A DNA stretch of 64,000 bases, taken from positions 1,444,472 to 1,508,471 of the forward strand of contig NZ_CP029984.1 in the NCBI RefSeq assembly GCF_003293675.1. The letters run 5' to 3'. Positions 1 to 9,210 of the stretch are shown here, one piece after another. The notes under the pieces are model-generated. The model was given only the letters and a program-made list of their open reading frames with translations. It had not been told where the DNA came from and did not search any database. How positions within the stretch are numbered: position 1 is the first letter of the stretch; each line of letters opens with the position of its first letter. Origin of the DNA: Gardnerella leopoldii. GTDB lineage: Bacteria; Actinomycetota; Actinomycetes; Actinomycetales; Bifidobacteriaceae. Made by a program: the position numbers and the translations under genes.

Positions 1-428
1 GCAACGTTCATGGAGCCTATAAGCCTGGCGTTGTAAAACTGCATCCTAAATTATTGCAAGAAATCCAAAAAACTGTATATCAGAACTATCAAAATATTTG
101 TGATACTCGCACCTTTGGCGCTTCTAAAAAGCCGTTCCTGCTGGTATTTCATGGCGGATCTGGTTCTACTGCTCAAGAAATTGCTGAAGCTGTGCGCTAC
201 GGCGTAATTAAAATGAATATAGATACTGACACTCAATATGCTTTTACTCGTGCAATTGCTGGTCACATGTTCAGTAATTATGACTCTGTTCTTAAAATAG
301 ACGGAGAAGTTGGCGAAAAGAAGTTATATGATCCTCGATCTTGGGGTCGTGAAGCCGAAAAAGCCATGGCTCAGCGTGTAGTAGAAGCTTGTGTGCAGTT
401 AGGTTCTGCTGGTAAAGCACTGAAATAG
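1..428 (+). CDS. fba: Class II fructose-bisphosphate aldolase, C-terminal part
   Basis: The reading frame enters from the left edge (first full codon at base 3) and ends at TAG 426-428, leaving about 141 residues. The visible part carries the class II aldolase phosphate- and zinc-site region: NVHGAYKPG near the edge, the HGGSGS loop, and GVIKMNIDTDTQYAFTRA. The family interconverts fructose-1,6-bisphosphate with DHAP and glyceraldehyde-3-phosphate using a divalent metal. In bifidobacteria, which use the fructose-6-phosphate shunt, it mainly works in the gluconeogenic direction or on triose phosphates (inference). No hairpin terminator is evident, only an AT-rich tail before purA. Confidence 0.95.
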   Translation, partial: NVHGAYKPGVVKLHPKLLQEIQKTVYQNYQNICDTRTFGASKKPFLLVFHGGSGSTAQEIAEAVRYGVIKMNIDTDTQYAFTRAIAGHMFSNYDSVLKIDGEVGEKKLYDPRSWGREAEKAMAQRVVEACVQLGSAGKALK

Positions 429-514
429 TAAATTTTTTAATTTTATATATTTCTTTTTCTTATTCGGTAGTGGCATAGAGATAGTCTTAACAGGTAAGAA
501 TTGTGCTTATTTGA

Positions 515-1846
<1,332 letters not shown>

Positions 1847-1876
1847 AATTGTTTATTATTTTATGATCAACTTAGC

Positions 1877-1909
1877 AAAACGGCACTTCTCGATTGGGAG
1901 TGTCGTTTT
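1877..1909 (+). terminator. Hairpin terminator after purA
   Basis: The arms AAAACGGCACTTC (1877-1889) and GGGAGTGTCGTTTT (1896-1909) form an imperfect stem of about 13 bp with a short loop, 30 nt after the purA stop. The right arm ends in TTTT followed by GGTTT, so the U-tract is short. Confidence 0.7.
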
Positions 1910-1941
1910 GGTTTATGACGATAATTTCAAAAAGAGTGAAA

Positions 1942-2445
1942 ATGAGTAAAATAAGCGGAAAAAATAAAAAAAATAATTGTCGATTATACTTTTTAGTTTT
2001 TATTGGTGGTACATGTGGAGCTTTCGTGCGCGCAGTAATTTCTTCTTATGCGCACACGATTCACCAAGTAGACGGACAATCATTTATATTTGGCCAGCTT
2101 ACTTTAGGGACTTTTTTGTCAAATATGATTGCATGCTTTATTTTTGCTCTTGTTACTGCAATATCTGTTAAAGCTTTAACGCAAGAAAAGCAAACTTTGT
2201 ATAAATATGCGCTAGGAACAGGCTTTTGTGGCGGATTGTCGACTATGTCTACTTTCGCGTTTGAAAGTGCAATGTCTTTCATGGCTCCACGCATGACGCT
2301 TGTTGTTTTGGGCATGCTTTTTTCGCTGCTTTTTGGCGTTTTTATGGCTTTTGTTGGTAATTGGGTTGGAGCAGGAATTGCGAATTGCATGAATAAAAAG
2401 CAAAGTCGATCTGTTGCAGAAGCTAATACTAAGGTGATGAAGTGA
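1942..2445 (+). CDS. crcB: CrcB/Fluc fluoride channel, first subunit
   Basis: A small four-helix membrane protein of the CrcB/Fluc family, which exports fluoride as a dual-topology dimer. I place the start at ATG 1942 (167 residues). A TTG 48 nt upstream is in frame but lies inside the purA terminator hairpin. Family features seen: GGTCGAFVRAVISS near the N-terminus, a central GTFLSNMIACF helix carrying the polar Asn, and GFCGGLSTMSTFAFE, which contains the conserved GGxSTxSTF track. A second crcB overlaps its 3' end, so the two probably form a heterodimer of oppositely oriented subunits (known for paired crcB genes; inferred here). I see no fluoride riboswitch upstream. Confidence 0.9.
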   Translation: MSKISGKNKKNNCRLYFLVFIGGTCGAFVRAVISSYAHTIHQVDGQSFIFGQLTLGTFLSNMIACFIFALVTAISVKALTQEKQTLYKYALGTGFCGGLSTMSTFAFESAMSFMAPRMTLVVLGMLFSLLFGVFMAFVGNWVGAGIANCMNKKQSRSVAEANTKVMK

Positions 2446-2855
2446 TGAATTCTTTATACGTTTTTATTATGTTTATTTTGCCTTGCTTTTTTGGCGGTTT
2501 AGGTGCTGTTTTAAGATGCGCAATGACTAAAAAAATTTCAGCTGCTCATAAAAGCGAAGTTCCAGTTGCAACGCTATTTATCAATTGCGTTGCTTCATTT
2601 GCTATAGGTGTTGTGTCTAATGTTTTCATGGTTGCAGCTGCAATATGTGGAGTACGTTTTGCTTATTTGATGATTTTGGGATTTTTGGGTGGATTTTCCA
2701 CGTTTTCTACTGCAATTTTTGAAGGTGTGGATCTTATTCAAAGAAAGCGCATAAAAGATGGAGTGTTCTTGCTTTTTGCAGAACTTATTGTTCCATTCTT
2801 TGCTGCTTCTGTTGGGTATATTGTTTCGCAAATATTGTTACTGCACGTAATTTAG
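2445..2855 (+). CDS. crcB: CrcB/Fluc fluoride channel, second subunit
   Basis: A 136-residue CrcB paralogue starting at ATG 2445, which overlaps the first subunit's TGA by one base (GTGATGA; GTG 2442 is an alternative). It shows GGLGAVLRCAMTKKI, TLFINCVASFAIG with the pore Asn, and GFLGGFSTFSTAIFE, matching the GGxSTFST signature. Translational coupling implies stoichiometric production with the first subunit. Adjacent single-topology CrcB pairs are typical of Gram-positive bacteria and are expected to assemble antiparallel. Confidence 0.92.
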   Translation: MNSLYVFIMFILPCFFGGLGAVLRCAMTKKISAAHKSEVPVATLFINCVASFAIGVVSNVFMVAAAICGVRFAYLMILGFLGGFSTFSTAIFEGVDLIQRKRIKDGVFLLFAELIVPFFAASVGYIVSQILLLHVI

Positions 2856-2894
2856 TATTTAGAAGTTAAGTGTTGTGCGCAGAATCGAGTTGTA

Positions 2895-4262
2895 GTGAAG
2901 TTTAAGAATGCATTGAGCTTTTTAAGCAATAAGTTAAAGCAAATATCAAAAACTTTTTGCCAGCTTCGTTGGAAAGTAATATTAGCTGGGATATTTGTCG
3001 GCGCTGTTTCTGGTTCATTAGTAGCTTCTTACAGGCTTGGTATTGAATACGGTACGGATTTTGCGCGTTGGATGTATTTACAAATCCGGCATAACGCATG
3101 GTGGATTTTGCCATGTTTAATTTTTGCTGTAATTGCAGGTCTAATTATTGGCTGGATGAGTCGTAAAGAAAGTATGGCTTCTGGAAGTGGTATTCCTCAA
3201 GTCGTGGGGTATGTTAATCGCGGTTTGAATATGCGATGGCACACGATTCTGCCAGTGCGTTTTGTTGGCGGTTTACTTGGTTCTTTATTTGGATTGTCTC
3301 TTGGACGTGAAGGTCCATCTATTCAAATAGGTGCATGTGGTGCTCAGATGTTGTCTCGAATTTTCCGTAAAGGTAGGCGTGACGATATTAAAGAGCATTA
3401 TGTGGTAACTGCTGGAGCTGCAGCCGGCTTATCTGCTGCGTTTTCTGCGCCACTTTCTGGAGTTATGTTTGCTATGGAGGAGATTCAGCACGGCTTAACT
3501 TCAATTGTTCTTATAGGAGCTGCTGCAGCTGCTTTATGTGCTGATTTTGTTTCGCAAACTTGTTTCGGATTGCGTCCAGTTCTTGATTTTGGTCAGATTC
3601 CAGATTTGCCGATGAACTTGCATATTTGGATTATTCCTCTTGGTATTTTTGCAGGTTTTGTAGGCTCGATAATGAATCGTTCGTTACTTGGTTTGCAAAC
3701 ATTATACGGATATTTGCCAAAGTGGATGCCTGTTGCTATTGCTTGCTTAATTGCAATACCAGTTGGCTTGTTCCTGCCTGAAGTTCTTGGTGGCGGATCT
3801 AATTTAGTGCGACTTTCTGAATATGGAAAAGCAAGTCTTGCAATGCTTTGTTTGCTATTTGTGGCAAAAATGTTGTTTACTTCTACAAGTTTTGGCTGTG
3901 GTGCTCCTGGCGGTATTTTTATGCCTATTCTTGCAGTAGGTGCGCTCGCAGGTGGTGTTGCTGCGCGCTGGATTACTAGCGTTTCAGCATTTGGCATTGA
4001 TGCAAAATTTGTATCTGTGTTTGCAGTTTGCGTTATGGCTGGTACGTTGTCTGCATCTGTAAAAGCTCCACTCACTTCGATTTTGCTTACTGTTGAAATG
4101 TCTGGAACTATGATTCATACGCTCCCAGTTGCAGCTTCTGCATTTATCGCATTGCTTATTTCAGATATTCTAAAAACTAAGCCAATTTATGGTGAGTTAC
4201 TTGAACGCTATATGAAAGTTAATAAAGATTTAGTATTGCCATCTGTAAATTCTATAAAATAG
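2895..4262 (+). CDS. ClC-family chloride/proton antiporter
   Basis: A 455-residue multi-pass ClC transporter starting at GTG 2895. The three selectivity motifs are complete: GSGIPQV, GREGPSIQIG (its Glu is the external gating residue) and GGIFMPILAVG. MFAMEEIQHG places a Glu where the internal proton glutamate of E. coli ClcA sits, which favours an H+-coupled exchanger over a channel. There is no C-terminal CBS pair. It follows the fluoride-channel pair by 39 nt and may be co-transcribed. The standard GSGIP and GREGP motifs point to chloride rather than the fluoride-specific CLC-F branch, so its role beside crcB is uncertain. Confidence 0.9.
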   Translation: MKFKNALSFLSNKLKQISKTFCQLRWKVILAGIFVGAVSGSLVASYRLGIEYGTDFARWMYLQIRHNAWWILPCLIFAVIAGLIIGWMSRKESMASGSGIPQVVGYVNRGLNMRWHTILPVRFVGGLLGSLFGLSLGREGPSIQIGACGAQMLSRIFRKGRRDDIKEHYVVTAGAAAGLSAAFSAPLSGVMFAMEEIQHGLTSIVLIGAAAAALCADFVSQTCFGLRPVLDFGQIPDLPMNLHIWIIPLGIFAGFVGSIMNRSLLGLQTLYGYLPKWMPVAIACLIAIPVGLFLPEVLGGGSNLVRLSEYGKASLAMLCLLFVAKMLFTSTSFGCGAPGGIFMPILAVGALAGGVAARWITSVSAFGIDAKFVSVFAVCVMAGTLSASVKAPLTSILLTVEMSGTMIHTLPVAASAFIALLISDILKTKPIYGELLERYMKVNKDLVLPSVNSIK

Positions 4263-4379
4263 ATGTTTTTATAGATAATTTTTGTGCAATATTTGCTTAT
4301 TCTTAATATTTCCTGAGCTTTTAACCACATTGCATGAATATTGTTGAAAACTCATTGCTGTATGCGTTTCAATAGGCGC

Positions 4380-5561
4380 ATGAGTATGAATATGAGTGTA
4401 AACAATAAATCAATTGGCGTTAAGCAGATTGATAAGAATTATAACAATGGCGAAGCTGTAGGCGCATTTAGAGATGTTAAACGTTATGTTTATCCTCCTC
4501 AAGTTGCAGATAAATCTATATACGAATCTGTGTCTAATGGTATAAAAATTGCGCCATGTATAGCTGACGATCATACTGTGATGACTCTTTTTCCTAAGGG
4601 TTCTCAAGATGTGGAGAGTTTTCAAAATACTGAACGCTCGCAAGATATTTCTATTAAGCATAAATCTCGTATGTTTAATAATGCTGAAGAAGATAATCTT
4701 ATTGCGTGTGATTCTTTAGATCCATTGCCTAAAAATATTTTGGTTGGAATGTCTGCTGCAGATGGCATTGGGCTAAGCACTTCTCTATCTATTCTTTCTC
4801 GCTATATAAGTGAACAAGGCCATAGTGTTGCTCTTGTAGATGCTGATTTGACTCATGGCGGTTTAGACGTTCTGCTTGGTTTGGAATCAGATGAAGGTCG
4901 CAGGTTGCAAGAAGTTGATGCTCCCTTAGGTAGATGCGATGGCTATGTGTTGCGCAATGAGCTATTGCATTGGGATAATGTGGATGTTTTAGCATTTTCT
5001 CCATGGCATGGTAAATATCCTGAACCTTGGGTTTTAGAGGCTGCTATTAGAGGTCTAGCTGATGCTGTTGATGTAGTTATTGTAGATATAGGTTCTGGCG
5101 AGACTGCTATGAAGTCTTACCGTAATATTCCGCAATTTATTGACAGTGCGACTCTTGCTGCGGTTGAGCTATCTGTGCTTGATTTAGCAAGGTTTAGAGC
5201 GTTGCTACAAAAATTAGATACTTTGTGTGATTCTGGCGTAAAGTTCAACAAATTTGCTGTTGTGGGATTGCCTCCTCGTGGTTTAACGCAAAAATCTTAT
5301 GTTTTAAGTATCGATGAAGCTTCTGAATATCTATCAACTACATTTCTTGGTTCTTTGCAACACGATGCTCGCATGTACACCGACATTATAGGGGGCTACG
5401 GTATTCGAAATGTGCCATCTTCAATGAAGGAAACCATGAAACGCATAAATAATTGGCTTATCGGAGATGTTATATCAAATACAAAAAATGCTGTAACTAA
5501 ATATCGTCGTTCGCAATATCGTCGTTCGAAATACTCAAGAGGTAAATATGATCGTAAATAA
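4380..5561 (+). CDS. TadZ/CpaE-like ATPase of the Tad pilus locus
   Basis: About 393 residues from ATG 4380. Upstream in-frame TTG 4341 and ATG 4362 are possible starts, and none has a strong Shine-Dalgarno. After a poorly conserved N-terminal 120 residues comes a MinD/ParA-like domain with a degenerate deviant Walker A (GMSAADGIGLSTS, lacking the usual lysines) followed by VALVDADLTHGGLDVLLG. In actinobacteria this family, also called secretion-neighbourhood CpaE-like protein, localises the Tad machine at the membrane. The C-terminus is a repetitive basic tail made of YRRS(Q/K) units, encoded by a 15-nt direct repeat around 5502-5530. It overlaps tadA by 14 nt. Confidence 0.85.
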   Translation: MSMNMSVNNKSIGVKQIDKNYNNGEAVGAFRDVKRYVYPPQVADKSIYESVSNGIKIAPCIADDHTVMTLFPKGSQDVESFQNTERSQDISIKHKSRMFNNAEEDNLIACDSLDPLPKNILVGMSAADGIGLSTSLSILSRYISEQGHSVALVDADLTHGGLDVLLGLESDEGRRLQEVDAPLGRCDGYVLRNELLHWDNVDVLAFSPWHGKYPEPWVLEAAIRGLADAVDVVIVDIGSGETAMKSYRNIPQFIDSATLAAVELSVLDLARFRALLQKLDTLCDSGVKFNKFAVVGLPPRGLTQKSYVLSIDEASEYLSTTFLGSLQHDARMYTDIIGGYGIRNVPSSMKETMKRINNWLIGDVISNTKNAVTKYRRSQYRRSKYSRGKYDRK

Positions 5562-6624
5562 TATTCGTGATATCGATTTTGGAATTCTGCAGGAATTTGC
5601 CAATGACGTAAGAGTCACAGACATGGTTGTAAGCGAGTCTGGTCGTGTGTGGGTAGATTGTGGACAAGGTCTTAAGGAACGCGCAACTCGAGTTCCGCTT
5701 AACAACCCTGCTTTGTTAAGAGAATATGCTGTATGGCTTTGTGCACAATTAGGCAAAAGACTGGATGATGCGTGTCCTATTGCTGATGCTTCAAGTACTT
5801 CTGGCATTCGCATACATGCTGTTTTAGCGCCACTTGTATCTCAAGGAGCAGCATTGTCAATTCGTTTTCCTTCAATTAATCGTTATGATCTTGTTTCTTT
5901 GAGTGATCAAGGCATGTTTCCAAAAGAATTGTCTTGTATTCTAAGCGTTCTAGTTAAAAAGCGAGCAAATATAATGATCACTGGAAGTACTGGATCTGGG
6001 AAAACCACACTTATGAAGGCTTTGTTGGCTGCTGCTGATTGCGAAGATCGTATTGTATCTGTTGAAGAAATTAGAGAGCTTGGCGAGTTGACACAAAATC
6101 ATGTTTCGTTAAGTGCGCGAGAAGCTAATGTAGAAGGTGTAGGAGAAATTGGCTTATCTCAATTAGTAAAAGCAACATTGAGAATGCGTCCGGATCGCAT
6201 TATTCTTGGTGAATGTCGTGGGGAAGAAATTGCTGATTTGTTGAGAGTGTTTACTTCCGGGCATAAGGGTGGAATGACAACTCTTCATGCAGATGAAATA
6301 GAAAAAGTTCCCGCTCGTCTTATGGCATTAGGGTTATTGGCTGGGTTGGAGCCTGCAGCTTTATGTGCTTTAGCTGCTGGAGCATTCGATGTTGTTATTC
6401 ATGTAGAGAGATCCTCTAACGGGCGTCGAATGATCAAAGAACTCGGTATTTTGCAATACGCTTCTAGCGCTTCGTTGCTGTGCGGCGTTCCCGTTTTGCA
6501 ATTATCTTGTGGAATTGACGGCAGTATTGTCATGAAATTTTTGCCTGCATGGGTTAAGTTTTCAAATTATTGGAATCTTCCCGAAAATATGACCAGCATA
6601 TGTGTTGACAGTTCAAATAATTAG
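5548..6624 (+). CDS. tadA: Tad pilus assembly ATPase TadA (CpaF/VirB11 type)
   Basis: This hexameric secretion ATPase powers Flp pilus assembly at the cytoplasmic face. The 358 residues contain the Walker A loop GSTGSGKTT (near residue 150), the Walker B-like RIILGECRGEE and the histidine box GHKGGMTTLHAD. The protein lacks the long N-terminal extension of proteobacterial CpaF, in line with shorter actinobacterial versions. The start codon lies inside the tadZ-like gene and an AGAGG Shine-Dalgarno sits 6 nt upstream, so the two are translationally coupled. Confidence 0.95.
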   Translation: MIVNNIRDIDFGILQEFANDVRVTDMVVSESGRVWVDCGQGLKERATRVPLNNPALLREYAVWLCAQLGKRLDDACPIADASSTSGIRIHAVLAPLVSQGAALSIRFPSINRYDLVSLSDQGMFPKELSCILSVLVKKRANIMITGSTGSGKTTLMKALLAAADCEDRIVSVEEIRELGELTQNHVSLSAREANVEGVGEIGLSQLVKATLRMRPDRIILGECRGEEIADLLRVFTSGHKGGMTTLHADEIEKVPARLMALGLLAGLEPAALCALAAGAFDVVIHVERSSNGRRMIKELGILQYASSASLLCGVPVLQLSCGIDGSIVMKFLPAWVKFSNYWNLPENMTSICVDSSNN

Positions 6625-6653
6625 TAGTCGATTGTGTTGCTTGGAGCATAAAA

Positions 6654-7229
6654 ATGGATATTGAAGAAGTTCTTGCTGGAATGATTGCTGCATTACGTTC
6701 TGGTTCTACTTTTGCAATGATTGTTCACAGTGACTCTAAGTCTCAACAATGTATTTGCAGTAGTGCAGTTAATACAAAAATTATTTATAAATGGCTTTAT
6801 GAACGTTGTTTTCCAAAGAAGCGCAATATGAATAAGACTCAACGTCGTCAGCTTGAAAAACATATGCATACTGTTTCTGAAAGTCTTATGGCTTCATATG
6901 AATTGAGTAATACTCTTGGTTGCGCTATGGCAGAATGTGTGGAAGCTACGGCAGCGTCATATCATGCTCAGAAGCGTGCAGAAGATTTACGTGCTGACGT
7001 AGCTGCAATGCCAAAAGCAACAATAAAATTACTTACTGCTCTACCTATTTTGGCTCTTTTTGCTGGTGAATTACTAGGTGGGCACCCTATTTTGATGTTA
7101 ATTACAACAGTAAATGGATGGATTTTATTAACAATAGGTGGAATATGTTATGGATTGGGTTTGGCGTGGGTTAGTTCTATGTTGCAAATATCTCAGCATG
7201 CAATGGATGCTGCTTCTCTGGAAGGATGA
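6654..7229 (+). CDS. tadB: Tad pilus membrane platform protein TadB-like
   Basis: 191 residues. The N-terminal half is cytosolic and helical; two strongly hydrophobic segments follow near residues 122-140 and 147-170, with GGHPILMLI between them. This matches the short actinobacterial TadB, a type II secretion F-domain platform protein that works with TadC in the inner membrane. Identification rests mainly on position between tadA and tadC and on topology, since sequence conservation in this family is low. Confidence 0.8.
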   Translation: MDIEEVLAGMIAALRSGSTFAMIVHSDSKSQQCICSSAVNTKIIYKWLYERCFPKKRNMNKTQRRQLEKHMHTVSESLMASYELSNTLGCAMAECVEATAASYHAQKRAEDLRADVAAMPKATIKLLTALPILALFAGELLGGHPILMLITTVNGWILLTIGGICYGLGLAWVSSMLQISQHAMDAASLEG

Positions 7230-7232
7230 TTT

Positions 7233-7880
7233 ATGGAGTCCACAAAGCAGCTTTTGTTTATTGTTCCATTGTTTGTTGTAATTGTTTGGCAATGGGTGAG
7301 TTTGAAATTAGAGTGCGATTCATTAGATAATCGTATGCGCTTTAACAGTAAAATTATGCTATTTAAATACGAATGGCGTAATTCAAAAGTTTCATATGTA
7401 GATCCTCTTCTTGGTTTACATATGATTATTGTTTCACTTCGTAGTGGTGTTGCTATTACTAGGGCTCTTAGTGCTGTTGGGCAAGTGTTTCCTTGCGGTC
7501 AAGGCATGTGGCTTTGCTCTGTTTCCAATGCTTTACTTGCAGGAGATACGTGGCATGAAGCATGGTCTTCTACTTATACTAGACAAGATAATTTTGAATT
7601 AGAAAATAAATCAAAATTTACTAATCGTAAAAACTTAGATTCTTCAGAAATATTAGCTAGATGGTTAATGACATCTTTAAAAGAATCATGGTGTTATGGT
7701 TCATCTCCAGTTCCTGTATTGTCTGCACTTGCTCAACATTATGAGAGAAATATGGCCAATATTGCTAGACAAGAAAGTTCTAGGTTGTCTGTGCGATTGC
7801 TGCTTCCTGTTGGATTATGTTTTTTGCCATCTTTTATATGCATAGGAATTTTGCCAACAGTTATGTCACTTATGCGCTAG
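7233..7880 (+). CDS. tadC: Tad pilus membrane platform protein TadC-like
   Basis: 215 residues with an N-terminal membrane segment (LLFIVPLFVVIVWQW), a cytosolic helical domain containing LLGLHMIIVSLRSGVAITRAL typical of the T2SF domain, and two close C-terminal hydrophobic stretches (VRLLLPVGLCFLPSFICIGIL). It starts 3 nt after tadB with a GAAGGATGA Shine-Dalgarno inside the tadB stop region, so expression is coupled. It is expected to form the inner-membrane platform with TadB. Confidence 0.82.
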   Translation: MESTKQLLFIVPLFVVIVWQWVSLKLECDSLDNRMRFNSKIMLFKYEWRNSKVSYVDPLLGLHMIIVSLRSGVAITRALSAVGQVFPCGQGMWLCSVSNALLAGDTWHEAWSSTYTRQDNFELENKSKFTNRKNLDSSEILARWLMTSLKESWCYGSSPVPVLSALAQHYERNMANIARQESSRLSVRLLLPVGLCFLPSFICIGILPTVMSLMR

Positions 7881-7974
7881 CTTTTTAAAAATAAATTTCT
7901 AGAAAAATAAATTAGCTTTTATCCACAATGCAATTTTTTTATTTTCATTCGCAAAACAAGTTGTAATAATATTT

Positions 7975-7995
7975 CTATCCGAAAATTTCGGATAG
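7975..7995 (+). promoter_or_regulatory. Perfect palindrome upstream of the pilin gene
   Basis: CTATCCGAAA and TTTCGGATAG form a 10-bp perfect inverted repeat around a single A, 20 nt before the Flp-like pilin start. The following sequence is TTTGAAG rather than a T-run. It could be a partial terminator after tadC, an mRNA-stabilising 5' hairpin that raises pilin yield, or an operator. Confidence 0.55.
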
Positions 7996-8015
7996 TTTGA
8001 AGTGAAAGGTACAAG

Positions 8016-8294
8016 ATGATGGTTGGGATAATGCAAAAACTTGTTGCACGATGCTCTGTGTCTATGCTTCAAGTAAATGAACAATTAGTGAATATTGAGT
8101 CATGTTTGTGTCAAAAAAGAAAATTGTACGCTGACGGTCTTAAAAATAAGGATTCTGGAGCTGTAACAGCTGAATATGCAGTAGTTATTATTGCTGCCAC
8201 TGGTTTTGCTGCACTGCTAGTTGCTATTTTGAAATCAGATACGGTTCGCACAACGTTGACAGATTTAGTTAAAAAAGCATTGAAAATCGGCTAA
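8016..8294 (+). CDS. Flp-like major pilin (DUF4244-type small pilin)
   Basis: A 92-residue protein with a long basic leader of about 47 residues, then GAVTAEYA followed by a 20-residue hydrophobic helix (VVIIAATGFAALLVAIL) and a short charged tail. The Glu five residues after the Gly matches the type IV/Flp prepilin processing rule (cut after Gly, Glu+5). It is preceded by a weak AAAGG Shine-Dalgarno and separated from tadC by 135 nt that include a palindrome, so its expression may be set apart from the machinery genes. No prepilin peptidase gene is visible nearby; it must act in trans. Confidence 0.82.
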   Translation: MMVGIMQKLVARCSVSMLQVNEQLVNIESCLCQKRKLYADGLKNKDSGAVTAEYAVVIIAATGFAALLVAILKSDTVRTTLTDLVKKALKIG

Positions 8295-8323
8295 CGGCAT
8301 GCTTTAGCGGATGAAATGAGCTT

Positions 8324-8704
8324 ATGATGCGGAAAGTTATTGTGTGCAAAAGGTTGTTGCGCAAAATTAGTGATTATGACAGAGGGACGGTAACTGCTGA
8401 ATTTTCTATTGTTTTGCCTTGTGCATTAATACTGTTATTTGTATTGATTGGCATAGGTAGAGCAGTTGTATGTACTATGAATTGTCATGATGCTGCTGCG
8501 CAAGTTGCGTATTATCTTGTGACTCATAAGGACGATAAAGCTGCCGCAAGTATCGTGCAGTCGGTCGCAGGTCAAGGAGCGTCGGTGAAAATAAGTCGTA
8601 GCAATAATATGGCGAATATTGTTGTTAAATGTCCTCTTATTCCTGATCCTCTTCATATTTTGCCGCCTCTAGTGGAAAGTCATGTAAGCCAGGTTTTAGT
8701 ATGA
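8324..8704 (+). CDS. TadE-like minor pseudopilin
   Basis: 126 residues. The N-terminal GTVTAEFSIVLPCALILLFVLIG is a TadE-type pseudopilin segment with Glu+5 and a hydrophobic helix; the rest is predicted extracytoplasmic. TadE-family minor pilins are processed by the same peptidase as Flp and are needed for pilus biogenesis. It lies 29 nt downstream of the pilin gene, and its TGA overlaps the next ATG by 4 nt. Confidence 0.8.
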   Translation: MMRKVIVCKRLLRKISDYDRGTVTAEFSIVLPCALILLFVLIGIGRAVVCTMNCHDAAAQVAYYLVTHKDDKAAASIVQSVAGQGASVKISRSNNMANIVVKCPLIPDPLHILPPLVESHVSQVLV

Positions 8705-9105
8705 GTAGGCGCAAGAATTTTGTGAAGCATTCAATAAATTTCATTCATAAGCGATGTAAGGGCATCGACTGCGGTTCTGGCACTATGCTTGGCATTATGC
8801 TAGTGATCGCAGTCTGCTCAATACTAGTGCTTTCTGCTATTTTATGTAATGTTCTCGGAGCTAAACATCAAGCTTATGCTGTTGCAACTTCTGCTGCTTT
8901 ATCTGGTGCTTCTGCGTTGCAAAGGATGGAGGATAATGCGTGTGAGGTTGTTGCGCGTACTGTTGCTTCAAGCAATGCTTTTTTGAAATCTTGCAACTCT
9001 ACTAGTAATGATGTAACTGTTCGTGTTTCTGTTGGGCTGAATATTCCATTTGCTTCTAACGTGGAAGTTTCTGCTAGAGCAGGACTAGAAGATTGCAATA
9101 AGTAG
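8701..9105 (+). CDS. TadE/Rv3655c-like secretion-neighbourhood protein
   Basis: 134 residues with an N-terminal membrane helix (GTMLGIMLVIAVCSILVLSAILC) after DCGSG, then an alanine-rich extracytoplasmic helix (YAVATSAALSGASALQRMEDNACE). This is the architecture of the last gene in actinobacterial Tad loci, related to TadF/TadG-type minor pilins. It is coupled to the tadE-like gene through an ATGA overlap. The cysteines at CEV and LKSCNS could form a disulphide outside the cell (inference). Confidence 0.72.
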   Translation: MSRRKNFVKHSINFIHKRCKGIDCGSGTMLGIMLVIAVCSILVLSAILCNVLGAKHQAYAVATSAALSGASALQRMEDNACEVVARTVASSNAFLKSCNSTSNDVTVRVSVGLNIPFASNVEVSARAGLEDCNK

Positions 9106-9128
9106 TGAGTAGCAAAAACGAATATAAA

Positions 9129-9157
9129 TATCAGCAGTCGGGTGGCGGCTGCTGATA
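9129..9157 (+). terminator. Hairpin between the Tad operon and dnaX
   Basis: TATCAGCAG (9129-9137) pairs perfectly with CTGCTGATA (9149-9157). Two further pairs extend the stem to about 11 bp around a G-rich 7-nt loop. No T-run follows (GTCTTAAC), so it may be a weak terminator of the Tad operon or a structured part of the dnaX leader. Confidence 0.5.
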
Positions 9158-9210
9158 GTCTTAACTAAGATATATCGGGGAAATAGTTAGGTCGCGGTAG
9201 GTTAGGAAAC

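Noticed and set aside
1847-1941. Fluoride riboswitch before crcB
   Set aside because: The spacer shows only the purA hairpin; the conserved riboswitch core words were not found.
2895-4262. Fluoride-specific CLC-F antiporter
   Set aside because: GSGIP and GREGP are the chloride-type motifs; CLC-F members differ at these sites.
9121-9210. Signal recognition particle RNA upstream of dnaX
   Set aside because: Only a short hairpin is present; the conserved GGTCAGGxCCGGAAGGAAGCAGC-type core is absent.
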